54,957 bases of DNA, taken from JAKJEP01 sp964580995 (GTDB lineage: Bacteria > Planctomycetota > Phycisphaerae > Sedimentisphaerales > SM23-30). This document shows positions 1 to 8,113 of this stretch, piece after piece; positions within the stretch are counted from its first letter, which is position 1; each line of letters begins with the position of its first letter. A model generated the notes under the pieces. The model searched no databases, was not told the origin of the DNA, and saw only the letters and a program-made list of their open reading frames with translations. Location: NCBI GenBank assembly GCA_964580995.1, contig CAZOMV010000029.1, positions 1-54,957 of the forward strand. The letters are read 5' to 3'. The translations under genes were made by a program, and so were the position numbers.

Positions 1-109
1 CCGGATCAATCGTAAACACATAATCATGGCTTTGCCCCGCCGCCAGACCACCCCACCCAACAACCCCCAGCACCATGGCCGCCGCACAAAACCAAGTTTT
101 CATTCGCAT
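1..109 (-). CDS. Secreted or exported protein, 5' end only
   Basis: The reading frame enters from the left edge of the window on the minus strand, and only about 36 N-terminal residues are visible. They form a clear Sec signal peptide: a basic start (MRMK), a hydrophobic core rich in A, V, G and W, and a small-residue cleavage zone (LAAG). Three in-frame ATGs lie close together at 115, 109 and 103. An AAAGGAG ribosome binding site at 118-124 sits 8 bases before the ATG at 109, so 109 (or 103) is preferred. The gene diverges from the DUF486 gene. Its function cannot be told because the mature domain lies outside the window. Confidence 0.7.
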   Translation of the reverse strand, partial: MRMKTWFCAAAMVLGVVGWGGLAAGQSHDYVFTIDP

Positions 110-147
110 TTCCATTTCTCCTTTAAGACCTTTTCTCTCAACTGCTT

Positions 148-179
148 ATTATACCAAAAAATCCGCTTCGAGGTTACAA
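148..179 (-). promoter_or_regulatory. Possible promoter for the left-edge secreted protein
   Basis: A perfect TATAAT lies at 148-153 on the minus strand, about 40 bases before the preferred start codon. The best upstream hexamer is TTGTAA at 174-179, but the 20-base spacer is long, so only the -10 box is convincing. The rest of 184-391 shows nothing else recognisable. Confidence 0.35.
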
Positions 180-391
180 ATTTTCGCAAAACTTGACACA
201 CCCGCCCCCATCCGCATCCGATTCTTCACAACTGCTTTTGCGACAAGATTTTACAGCGCCCAACTCCTCCGCCCTGTCAAAAATTCTTCCCCCTGGCAAA
301 AATCCCCCTCTTGCCAGGCATCCCGCCGCCCGCTAGAATCCCCCCTTTATATGCTTCATTGGGAAGCTAACCTCCTTGATCGGAATTATTT

Positions 392-736
392 ATGAAAACC
401 ATCCTTTTGACTTCGGTCATGTTAGCCTGTTCCAACATCTTTATGACCTTCGCCTGGTACGGGCACCTCAAAAACCTCTCCGCCAAACCCTGGTTCGTCG
501 CCGCCCTCATCAGTTGGGGCATCGCCTTCTTTGAGTATATGATTCAGGTCCCCGCCAACCGCATCGGCCACGCCTCCTTCAGCATCGCCCACTTAAAAAT
601 CCTCCAGGAAGTTATCACCCTGCTGGTATTCGTCCCCTTCTCCATCTTCTATATGAAAGAGGAAATCAAAACCGATTTTCTCTGGGCCGGCTTGTGCATG
701 GTCGCCGCCGTCTATTTCATCTTCCGGTCTCACTAA
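392..736 (+). CDS. DMT-family small membrane protein (DUF486)
   Basis: This is a 114-residue integral membrane protein with four hydrophobic segments, roughly residues 1-20, 33-52, 70-87 and 94-111. The order of features, with an N-terminal SNIFMTFAWYGHLK segment, an internal FFEYMIQVPANRIGH and a final YFIFRS, matches the DUF486 family of the drug/metabolite transporter superfamily. Substrates for this family are not established. No strong ribosome binding site precedes the ATG. The last 20 bases overlap the 3' end of the convergent rsmA gene, so the two genes share a tail-to-tail boundary with no room for a separate terminator. Family assignment is confident; role is unknown. Confidence 0.85.
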   Translation: MKTILLTSVMLACSNIFMTFAWYGHLKNLSAKPWFVAALISWGIAFFEYMIQVPANRIGHASFSIAHLKILQEVITLLVFVPFSIFYMKEEIKTDFLWAGLCMVAAVYFIFRSH

Positions 737-1616
737 TCCCCGGAATACCCTCCGCCGCCAGCAAATTCGCCAGCCGTACATACTTCGCCGGTTCAATCGT
801 TTCCCCCCGCGCATCCGGATCGATCTCCGCCTCCGCCAGCATCCCCAAAATCCCTCCCCCCGTTTCCGACTCCGGCAGACAATTCTTAATCTTCTTCCGC
901 CGCTGCCCCAGCAGCCGGTCGATCACATGCTTGAATACCCCCATATCCCGGATTGCGCCCATCTTGCCCGGTTCCTTGCGCCATACCACCACCGCCGACT
1001 GCACATTCGGCATCGGCCAGAACACCGTCGGCTTCAGCTTCCGCAGCAATTGTACCGAACCGGTACCTTGCAGCAGAATACTCAGCAAACCATACGCCTT
1101 CGTCCCCGGCTCCGCCAGAATCCGCTCCGCCACCTCCGCCTGGATCGTCACATACATCCCATCCGGCACCTCCGATCCCAAAATCAAATCAATCATCAAA
1201 GGCGAGGCAATCTGATACGGCAGATTCGCCATCAGCAAAAATCGCTCCCCATATTCTGCCCGCCCCCGCGCCACCGCCGCCAGCACCTCCGGATCGATCG
1301 CACTCTTGCGGGCCAGCACATCCGCACAAATAAAGGTAATATTCGTATGTTCCTTCCACTCCTGTGCCGCAATCGCTATCATCTGTTCATCGATATCCAC
1401 CGCCACCACCGCCCCCGCCCGCTCCGCCAGCAGATCCGTCATCGACCCGGTCCCGCACCCCGCCTCCAGCACCGTCTCTCGCCCCGTCAGACCCGCCTCC
1501 TCCACCAGCAGGCGCATCAGATTCAAATCGATCAGAAAATTCTGCCCCCACTTGTGACGCGGCGACACACCCGCCCCCGCCAGTAATTCCTGCAACTGCT
1601 GCTTCGTATGCGGCAC
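717..1616 (-). CDS. rsmA: 16S rRNA (adenine1518/1519-N6)-dimethyltransferase
   Basis: RsmA (KsgA) uses S-adenosylmethionine to dimethylate two adjacent adenines in the 3' terminal helix of 16S rRNA during late 30S assembly. The 299-residue length is normal. Visible motifs are the N-terminal HKWGQNFLID, the SAM-binding loop EAGCGTGS near residue 52, the acidic VDIDEQM that contacts the ribose, and the catalytic NLPYQI near residue 130. The start is GTG, chosen because GAGGA precedes it by 5 bases and the HTKQQLQELL helix follows. It begins 12 bases after the pdxA stop codon and should be co-transcribed with pdxA. Its end overlaps the DUF486 gene. Confidence 0.95.
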   Translation of the reverse strand: MPHTKQQLQELLAGAGVSPRHKWGQNFLIDLNLMRLLVEEAGLTGRETVLEAGCGTGSMTDLLAERAGAVVAVDIDEQMIAIAAQEWKEHTNITFICADVLARKSAIDPEVLAAVARGRAEYGERFLLMANLPYQIASPLMIDLILGSEVPDGMYVTIQAEVAERILAEPGTKAYGLLSILLQGTGSVQLLRKLKPTVFWPMPNVQSAVVVWRKEPGKMGAIRDMGVFKHVIDRLLGQRRKKIKNCLPESETGGGILGMLAEAEIDPDARGETIEPAKYVRLANLLAAEGIPGISETGR

Positions 1617-1628
1617 TAGTGTCCTCTA

Positions 1629-2654
1629 TTATACGCTGGCCTTATTCCGCTTTTTTATGTCCGCCATGTCGCACGCCATATGAATCGCCGCCTTCATGCT
1701 CTCCGGACTGGCCTGGTTCTGCCCCACAATATCAAACGCCGTCCCATGATCCGGACTGGTCCGGATGATCGGCAGCCCAATCGTAATATTCACCGCCCGG
1801 TCAAACGCCACCATCTTCAGCGGGATCAATCCCTGGTCGTGATACATCGCCACAATCGCATCGTATTTCCCCTTCAGCGCCTGGCAAAACAGCGTATCGG
1901 CAGGAAACGGCCCCGCCACCTGAATCCCCACCTCCTGGGCCATCAAGATCGCCGGGCCGATGATCCGTTTCTCCTCATCCCCGAATTTCCCCGCCTCCCC
2001 CGCGTGCGGATTCAGCGCCGCCACCGCGATCTTCGGCTTCTCGATCCCGAACCACTGCTTCAACGCGTCATTCACCAGGTCAATCGGGTCAAACACCCGC
2101 CCGATCGTAAACCGGTGCCGCAGTTCAAACAACGCCTCATGGATCGTCGCCAGCACCACCCGGAACGGACCGCCCGCAAACAGCATCGCCGAACGCTTCG
2201 CCCGGCACTTCTCCGTCAGCAGTTCCGTATGGCCCGGATATTTAAACCCCGCCTGATGCCACGACTCCTTGCTGATCGGCGCCGTCACCAGCGCGTCGAT
2301 CTTGCCGCTTTTGGCGTCTTCCAGCGCATCCATCACAAACCGCATCGACGCCTGCCCCCCCGCTTTGCTCGGCTCCTTCACATTGCTGCTCAGCCAGTTG
2401 ATATCATCATAATCCGCCACCACCACCCCCTGCGGATAATTCCGCGTGATTCGCTCATGCTGATCCCGCCACCAATAGACATCGATCTCCGCCATATCCG
2501 CCGCATACGCCAGCAATTCATTGAACCCGTATATGACATACCGCCCCCGCCGCCGGATCTCCGGCTCCGCCAGGGCTTTCACGATAATCTCCGGCCCGAT
2601 CCCCGCCGGATCGCCCATCGTGATTCCGATCACTGGTACATCATTCTTGCTCAT
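1629..2654 (-). CDS. pdxA: 4-hydroxythreonine-4-phosphate dehydrogenase
   Basis: PdxA oxidises 4-phosphohydroxy-L-threonine with NAD, giving the three-carbon aminoketone used by PdxJ in pyridoxal phosphate synthesis. The ATG at 2654 yields 341 residues, the usual length, and puts the family hallmark GITMGDPAGIGPE at residues 11-23. The frame is open further upstream, but that extension runs into a dispersed repeat and has no family similarity, so it was excluded. Metal-binding histidines are seen in GHTELL, LNPHAGE and MYHDQGL. The ribosome binding site is weak. No pdxJ is in the window; the gene sits between a repeat element and rsmA. Paralogues (PdxA2-like) act in other pathways, so the exact substrate is slightly uncertain. 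Confidence 0.93.
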   Translation of the reverse strand: MSKNDVPVIGITMGDPAGIGPEIIVKALAEPEIRRRGRYVIYGFNELLAYAADMAEIDVYWWRDQHERITRNYPQGVVVADYDDINWLSSNVKEPSKAGGQASMRFVMDALEDAKSGKIDALVTAPISKESWHQAGFKYPGHTELLTEKCRAKRSAMLFAGGPFRVVLATIHEALFELRHRFTIGRVFDPIDLVNDALKQWFGIEKPKIAVAALNPHAGEAGKFGDEEKRIIGPAILMAQEVGIQVAGPFPADTLFCQALKGKYDAIVAMYHDQGLIPLKMVAFDRAVNITIGLPIIRTSPDHGTAFDIVGQNQASPESMKAAIHMACDMADIKKRNKASV

Positions 2655-2697
2655 ATTCTTGCCAATTACACCTATAAAACAAAAAAACGGTAAGGAC

Positions 2698-2800
2698 TTA
2701 TAATTGACGGAACCGCCAAAAGTCGATATCGACTTCCAAAAACAGCTCTGGCTCCCCAATAACAAGGGATCGACGAGCTTTTGACGCTGGCGTCATAATT
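2698..2800 (-). repeat. Dispersed ~100-bp element, copy 1, with a 32-codon open frame
   Basis: This segment between ribE and pdxA is about 90% identical, in inverted orientation, to the last ~100 bases of the window (54855-54957). Read on the minus strand from an ATG at 2796 it encodes 32 residues beginning MTPASKARRSLVIGEP and containing EVDIDFWRF. The other copy keeps the same frame with a few substitutions. There is no good ribosome binding site. It may be a non-coding mobile repeat whose frame is open by chance, or a very small gene. It separates pdxA from the upstream operon. Confidence 0.6.
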
Positions 2801-2869
2801 CGGCCCACCGCTTTTCCTGCTTCTCTGTCTTTCCTTAATATTATATAAAAACTACAGGAATGATTCCAG

Positions 2870-3520
2870 TTAAAATCCCGATTCCCGCAGTTTCTCCAGA
2901 GTGATGCCTCCTCCTTTTTTCCCTTCGCCCAGCACTTCATCCAGACGCCGGTTAATCCATTTCCCGATCAGATCCGTCTCCAGATTCACGCGATCCCCCT
3001 TCTTGCGCTGACGTAAGTTTGTCTCCTGTAAAGTCGTCGGTATCAAAGACACGCTGAACCGCTCCCGCTGCACCTCCACAATCGTCAGGCTTACCCCGTC
3101 CATCGCCACCGATCCCTTGGGAATCATCTGCCTGAGTGTCGCTTCCTCCGCCGCCACCCAGATCGTCCGGTTCCCCCCCGCCGTATCAATCTGGTCAATC
3201 GTGCCGATCCCATCCACATGCCCCTGTACCAGATGCCCCCCCAGCCGGTCCCCCAGCGTCAGCGCCCGCTCCAGGTTCACCGCCTCCTTCACCTTCAGCC
3301 CCCCCAGCGTGCTCACCCGCAACGTTTCCGCCATCACCTCGAATTCCGCCAGATCCCCCACCAGCCGGCTGATCGTCAGGCAAACCCCATTCACGCAAAT
3401 ACTATCCCCCACTTTGGCCCCATCCGCCAGGCTGTCCAGCGCGATCCCGATCCGCTTGCCGAATCCCGTTGTCCCTACCGCCTGAATAGGAGCCACCCGT
3501 TCGATCAATCCGGTAAACAT
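2870..3520 (-). CDS. ribE: Riboflavin synthase, alpha subunit
   Basis: The enzyme dismutates two molecules of 6,7-dimethyl-8-ribityllumazine into riboflavin and the pyrimidinedione precursor. The 216 residues show the two tandem lumazine-binding half-domains. The first starts MFTGLIERVA and contains the VNGVCLT loop; the second starts near residue 98 with GGHLVQGHVDG and contains the matching MDGVSLTI loop. The start codon lies inside the last codons of the DUF502 gene (16-base overlap), and the purine-rich end of that gene supplies the ribosome binding site, so translation is probably coupled. No other riboflavin genes are in the window. The C-terminal ~15 residues are less conserved and end just before the repeat element. 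Confidence 0.95.
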   Translation of the reverse strand: MFTGLIERVAPIQAVGTTGFGKRIGIALDSLADGAKVGDSICVNGVCLTISRLVGDLAEFEVMAETLRVSTLGGLKVKEAVNLERALTLGDRLGGHLVQGHVDGIGTIDQIDTAGGNRTIWVAAEEATLRQMIPKGSVAMDGVSLTIVEVQRERFSVSLIPTTLQETNLRQRKKGDRVNLETDLIGKWINRRLDEVLGEGKKGGGITLEKLRESGF

Positions 3521-4107
3521 TTCTTCTTCTCTTCTTCCGCCCCGCCGCTCACGCCGCCCGACACAATAAACGCCATCACATCCGAACTATCCGACTCAAT
3601 CGACCGAACCTGAGCACGGGGCACAATCAAAACACTCCCCGCAAAATTATAACTCTGCGGAAAATACACCGCCACCTCCCCCTCCAATCCCAGAAAATCC
3701 AGCGAGGTTCGAGTAATAAATCCCAGCGCCTTGACATTCCCCTCCGGAATCAGCGTCACCAGCACCGGCTGATCAAACTTCTTCTTCTCCCCCACAAACG
3801 CCCCGATCAAATCCTTGATCGACGAATATATCAGCTTAATCAACGGCAGCCGCCCGAACATCTTCTCCACCAACGCCAGCACCGGCCGCGTAATAAACAG
3901 CGAACTGAAGAAACCCACCAGCAGAATCACTGCCAGCGTGATTACCACCCCCAGCCCCGTTGCAATATCAACACCAAATCGATTGGCAATCGGCGTCCGC
4001 ACCTGCTTGTCTATCGTACTGAAAAGCCAGTACACAATATACACCGTCAAAGACATCGGTACCAGAAACAGCAGCCCGCTGCCGAAATATCTAGCCAGCC
4101 GTTTCAT
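3505..4107 (-). CDS. DUF502 family membrane protein
   Basis: The 200-residue protein has two transmembrane segments, about residues 9-28 and 50-75, followed by a soluble domain of mostly beta strands with the FITRP, KLIYSSIKD and GFITR segments typical of the DUF502 family (seen in many bacteria and in plant LIKE-COV proteins). Biochemical function is not known. The ATG at 4107 was chosen because the hydrophobic segment follows immediately; the open frame further upstream lies inside gltA in a different frame. It begins 4 bases after the gltA stop and overlaps the riboflavin synthase start, so the three genes form one tight leftward operon. The tail is a run of Glu and Lys. Confidence 0.85.
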   Translation of the reverse strand: MKRLARYFGSGLLFLVPMSLTVYIVYWLFSTIDKQVRTPIANRFGVDIATGLGVVITLAVILLVGFFSSLFITRPVLALVEKMFGRLPLIKLIYSSIKDLIGAFVGEKKKFDQPVLVTLIPEGNVKALGFITRTSLDFLGLEGEVAVYFPQSYNFAGSVLIVPRAQVRSIESDSSDVMAFIVSGGVSGGAEEEKKKCLPD

Positions 4108-4111
4108 TGTA

Positions 4112-5401
4112 TCATTTCCGTTCTTCCAGGGGAACATAATGGCGCCGGGTAGCTCCCATATAGACCTGCCGCGGCCGCGAAATCCGCCCGCCCACGATCT
4201 CGGACACCTCCCGCCAATGCGCGATCCAGCCCGGCAGCCGGCCAATCGCAAACAGCACCGTGAACATATTCGTTGGGATCCCCACCGCCCGCAGGATCAG
4301 CCCGCTGTAAAAATCCACATTCGGATACAGCTTCCGCTCCACAAAATACGGATCCTGCAAAGCAATCTCTTCCAGCTCCCGCGCAATATCCAGCAGCGGG
4401 TCACTCCGCTTCAACTCGGCAAACACCTCATGGCAAATCTTTTTCAAAATCTTCGCCCGCGGATCGTAATTCTTATACACCCGGTGCCCGAATCCCATCA
4501 GGCGAAAACTGCTGTTCTTGTCCTTGGCCATCTCCACGCATTTCTTCACCTCCAGATGGCCGGTATGGATCTGCTCCAGCATCTCGATCACCGCCTGGTT
4601 CGCCCCGCCGTGCAGCCGCCCCCACAACGCCGACACCCCCGCCGATACCGACGCAAACACATTCGCGCCCGATGAGGCCACCATCCGCACCGTGGAGGTA
4701 CTGCAATTCTGCTCATGATCGGCATGTAACACCAGAATCGTATCAATCGCCTTATTGACCGCCGGGCTGGCCTCGTACCGTAAATGCGGCATCGAAAACA
4801 TCATGTGTAGAAAATTCGCCACATACCGCTTATTCGGATCCGGATAAATAAACGGCTGGCCCCGCAGCATCTTATACGAAAACGCCGCGATCGTCCGCAC
4901 CTTGCTCATCAGCCGCGCCGCCACCGACATCATATCTTCATGGCTTTCCGGCATTCCCAAATCCGCATGATAACAGCCCAGGGCATTAATCATCGCCGAA
5001 AGCATCGCCATCGGATGCGCTCCCCACGGAAACCCCTCAAAATGATTCTTCATAGTCTCATGCAGCATCTCATTATCCGTCAACAATTCGGAAAATATCT
5101 GACGCTGCTCCTGATTCGGCAGCTCCCCCCAGATTAACAACTGCGCCACCTCGATAAACGTGCTCTTCTCCGCCAACTCCTCAATATCATACCCCCGATA
5201 CCGCAGGATCCCCTTCTCCCCGTCAATATAGGTAATATTGCTGAAGCACGATCCCGTATTGCCATACCCCGGATCCATCGTGATATAGCCCGTCTCATTC
5301 CGTAATTTCGTTATATCGATAGCCTTCTCGGATTCCGTTCCTTCGATCACCGGCAGCTTGTATTCTTTTCCTTCCAATATCAAAACAGCTTCTTTTGCCA
5401 C
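4112..5401 (-). CDS. gltA: Citrate synthase (type II)
   Basis: Citrate synthase condenses oxaloacetate with acetyl-CoA at the entry of the TCA cycle. The 429 residues match the long bacterial type II enzyme, including the N-terminal beta domain (LEGKEYKLPVIEGTE) absent from the short type. Active-site elements visible are the HEQNCSTSTVRM segment, GFGHRVYKNYDPR, and the aspartate in PNVDFYSG. The start is GTG at 5401, supported by GGAG seven bases upstream. It heads the operon with DUF502 and ribE. The 215 bases between it and the divergent glycosyltransferase gene should hold both promoters, but no convincing -35/-10 pair could be picked out. Confidence 0.95.
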   Translation of the reverse strand: MAKEAVLILEGKEYKLPVIEGTESEKAIDITKLRNETGYITMDPGYGNTGSCFSNITYIDGEKGILRYRGYDIEELAEKSTFIEVAQLLIWGELPNQEQRQIFSELLTDNEMLHETMKNHFEGFPWGAHPMAMLSAMINALGCYHADLGMPESHEDMMSVAARLMSKVRTIAAFSYKMLRGQPFIYPDPNKRYVANFLHMMFSMPHLRYEASPAVNKAIDTILVLHADHEQNCSTSTVRMVASSGANVFASVSAGVSALWGRLHGGANQAVIEMLEQIHTGHLEVKKCVEMAKDKNSSFRLMGFGHRVYKNYDPRAKILKKICHEVFAELKRSDPLLDIARELEEIALQDPYFVERKLYPNVDFYSGLILRAVGIPTNMFTVLFAIGRLPGWIAHWREVSEIVGGRISRPRQVYMGATRRHYVPLEERK

Positions 5402-5616
5402 GCACGTACTCCATAACTACCTAAAATATAATTAGTTACAAAAAACAACCGGACTTCGCCTCGCCCGGTCATCCATCTCGGTACCGATTGGACGATAGAG
5501 TATATCATCCTTTGCCTGTTCCGGCAAGAATTTCCACCGCCCCCTTCAAAACTATATCCGGCGATTGGCCCCCTGCCGGTTGACTTCGGACAATCTTCTG
5601 CTATGATCTTGGTAAA

Positions 5617-6345
5617 ATGGGTATTTGTCAGAACATCGATAAAAAAATTCTGCTGGCCGTTCCGGTCTATAATGAGCAGAAGTACCTTTCCACCTTCCTC
5701 GACATACTGCATCCCTTCGCCTGCGAGGTACTGGTGATCAACGACGGCAGCACCGATGACAGCCAGGCCATCCTCTCCCAGCGGCCTGACATCTGTCTGG
5801 TTAGCCACGCCGACAATCGCGGCTATGGCCAGTCCATCATCGACGCCGTTCATTTCGCCTGCGGCTGCAATTTCGACTGGCTCATCACCATGGACTGCGA
5901 CCTCCAGCATGAACCGGCCCAGATTCCCGACTTCCTCACCGCTATCCGGGACGACAACGCCGACATCATCAGCGGCTCCCGCTATCTCGACCATGCCTCC
6001 GCCGCCTCCTGCCCGCCGCCCGACCGGAAAAAAATCAATCAGATCATCACCAACACCATCAACCAAAAATTACAGATTCATCTGACCGACGCCTTCTGCG
6101 GTTTCAAGGCCTGTCGCGTTACCGTTTTGGACCAACTGGACCTGACCGAACCCGGCTACGCCTTCCCCCTGGAATTCTGGGTCCAGGCCGCCTTTCACAA
6201 CCTCCGGATCCGTGAAATCCCCATAAAATTAATCTACAACGACCCCAATCGTCATTTTGGCGGCCAACTCGACGACTCCGACACCCGCCTCAACCATTAC
6301 CTGCATGTTTTCCAGGCAACCCTTAAAAAAGTAGGTTTAGGATAA
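5617..6345 (+). CDS. Family 2 glycosyltransferase (dolichol-phosphate-mannose-synthase-like)
   Basis: The 242-residue protein is a cytoplasmic GT-A fold enzyme that transfers a sugar from a nucleotide donor. Visible motifs are the N-terminal strand AVPVYNEQ, the nucleotide-binding INDGSTDDS, the metal-binding DxD in TMDCDLQHEP, and the GSRYL and DAFCGFKA acceptor-side segments, as in polyprenyl-phosphate sugar synthases. There is no C-terminal transmembrane pair, so it is a soluble or peripherally bound form. It is followed after 31 bases by the BshC-like gene in the same direction. Third codon positions are strongly C-biased like its neighbours. Donor and acceptor cannot be inferred. Confidence 0.88.
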   Translation: MGICQNIDKKILLAVPVYNEQKYLSTFLDILHPFACEVLVINDGSTDDSQAILSQRPDICLVSHADNRGYGQSIIDAVHFACGCNFDWLITMDCDLQHEPAQIPDFLTAIRDDNADIISGSRYLDHASAASCPPPDRKKINQIITNTINQKLQIHLTDAFCGFKACRVTVLDQLDLTEPGYAFPLEFWVQAAFHNLRIREIPIKLIYNDPNRHFGGQLDDSDTRLNHYLHVFQATLKKVGLG

Positions 6346-6376
6346 CCGATTCACAATTATATTTTCTCAACACCAC

Positions 6377-8026
6377 ATGGATCATCCGCCCAAAATCCGG
6401 TTAAAAGCCCCCGCCGCCCACGGACAAACCCTGCTGGTCCCCGACCTTCCGCAAATGCACCGCGACCTCCGGACCAACCTCGACAGCCTCTCCTCCACCG
6501 ACTGCCGGATCCTCAGCCGCCCCCTCGCCGGCCTGCGTCAATCCACCCGCACGGAATTGCTGGCCCAGGCCGTACACTATCACCGGCTCCTCCAACTGCC
6601 GCCTCTGGAACCCGTTTTCGATCAACCCCTCATCGTCACCGGCCATCAGCCCGGCTTCCATCATCCCGGCATCCTCATCAAATACCTCCTCGCTAATCAC
6701 CTGGCCCAATTCGCCGGCTCCGTCGCCCTCAACCTCATCGTGGACAGCGACCTGCCCCCCTCCCTTTCCCTCCCTTTGCCCGTTCACACCTCAAGCGGCC
6801 TGACGATCCAAAATATCCCGCTGGCCGATTTCGATCCCGCCCTGCCCTGGCAGGATCAGCCCCTGCCCACCGCCGCACAACTGCATACCTTCATGGACCA
6901 GGTACAGCACGCCGCTGTCCCTGCTCCATTGGCCCCGGCCCTGGCCGCTCTCTCCGAGACGCTCACCGCCTGCCTGCCATTCTCTCATAACCTGCCCGAC
7001 CTGTTCACCCTTCTCCACCACCGCCTGGCCGCCCCCCTAGCCATCCAATGGCTCGACCTGCCCGTCTCCCTTCTGTCCCAATCCGAATCCTTCGCCTGTT
7101 TCGCCTGCGACCTGATCCTCCACGCCCGCACCCTCCACCACTGCTACAATCTTGCCCTGAACGAATTCCGCCGCACCAACAAAATCCGCAACGCCTCCCA
7201 GCCGCTACCCAACCTCAAAGGCAGCAACGAACCCGGCCAACCCGACCAACCCATCGAACTGCCCCTTTGGCTATTCACCCCCAACCAGCCCCGTCAGCCG
7301 CTTTTCACCCGCTCACAAAACAACAATATCTTCCTTTGCGGCCCCCAGTCCGACCTCTTCCACCTCCCCGCCGGCCTCCTGGCCGATCCCGAACAAGGCC
7401 CCGCCGCCCTGCTGGCCGCCCTCCGCCGGCATAACCTCCAGCTTCGCCCCCGCGCCCTCACCCTCACCGCCTTTACCCGCCTCTTTCTGGCCGACTATTT
7501 CATCCACGGCATCGGCGGAGCCGTGTACGACCAGGTCACCGACCGCTTAATCCGCGAGTTCTACCAGATCACCCCCCCCGCCTTCGCCTGTGCCTCCGCC
7601 ACCCTCCTGCTGCCCCTTGGAGAATACTCCCCGCCCAGCCGGATTATCGAACAAATCCGCCAAACCGCCCACCAACTGCGCGACCTCGACTTCAATCCCC
7701 AGCGGTATCTGCCCGCCTCCCCAGCCGAAAATCCCGACGTCGCCCGCCTGCAAAAACTTACCCAGCAGCGCCTCCAGGCCATCCAGACCGCCCGCCAGCT
7801 TCGCCAAACCCGCGCCCCCGCCGTACTCCGCCGCCAAAACTTCGATCAAATCCGCCGCCTCAACCAGCAGCTTAAACTACACCTCCCCGCCCTCGACCCC
7901 CAGCTCCGCCGCACCCTCGCCGACCTCCACTCCCAGCTCCGCCAGGCCCGCCTCGCCGCCCACCGCGAATTCCCCTTCGCCCTCTTCTCCCCCACCCAGC
8001 TCCAAACCCTCACCCAATCCCTCTAA
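6377..8026 (+). CDS. BshC-like protein, function unproven
   Basis: The 549-residue protein has no signal peptide. Residues 86-105 read VTGHQPGFHHPGILIKYLL, resembling the GQQPG-type loop that opens the catalytic core of BshC, the putative cysteine-adding enzyme of bacillithiol synthesis. The C-terminal 80 residues are a Gln/Arg-rich coiled coil, also found in BshC. The core otherwise diverges, with long Pro/Leu-rich stretches. No bshA or bshB candidate is adjacent, although a family 2 glycosyltransferase lies directly upstream. No clear ribosome binding site precedes the ATG. It could be a lineage-specific relative with another ligase role; only the fold-level resemblance is proposed here. 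Confidence 0.5.
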   Translation: MDHPPKIRLKAPAAHGQTLLVPDLPQMHRDLRTNLDSLSSTDCRILSRPLAGLRQSTRTELLAQAVHYHRLLQLPPLEPVFDQPLIVTGHQPGFHHPGILIKYLLANHLAQFAGSVALNLIVDSDLPPSLSLPLPVHTSSGLTIQNIPLADFDPALPWQDQPLPTAAQLHTFMDQVQHAAVPAPLAPALAALSETLTACLPFSHNLPDLFTLLHHRLAAPLAIQWLDLPVSLLSQSESFACFACDLILHARTLHHCYNLALNEFRRTNKIRNASQPLPNLKGSNEPGQPDQPIELPLWLFTPNQPRQPLFTRSQNNNIFLCGPQSDLFHLPAGLLADPEQGPAALLAALRRHNLQLRPRALTLTAFTRLFLADYFIHGIGGAVYDQVTDRLIREFYQITPPAFACASATLLLPLGEYSPPSRIIEQIRQTAHQLRDLDFNPQRYLPASPAENPDVARLQKLTQQRLQAIQTARQLRQTRAPAVLRRQNFDQIRRLNQQLKLHLPALDPQLRRTLADLHSQLRQARLAAHREFPFALFSPTQLQTLTQSL

Positions 8027-8113
8027 CCCGGACCAGATAGAAATAATTTGCTTAAATTATCTTCTCCTACCTATAATAACGCACATGTTGAACTATCAAT
8101 ATCAGGATAAAAC

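Noticed and set aside
75..395. 106-codon open frame on the plus strand at the left edge
   Set aside because: It lies opposite the signal peptide and promoter of the leftward secreted protein and has no ribosome binding site or family features.
2655..2765. N-terminal extension of pdxA by 37 codons
   Set aside because: The extra part lies largely in the dispersed repeat and lacks family similarity; the GDPAGIGPE motif is correctly placed from the ATG at 2654.
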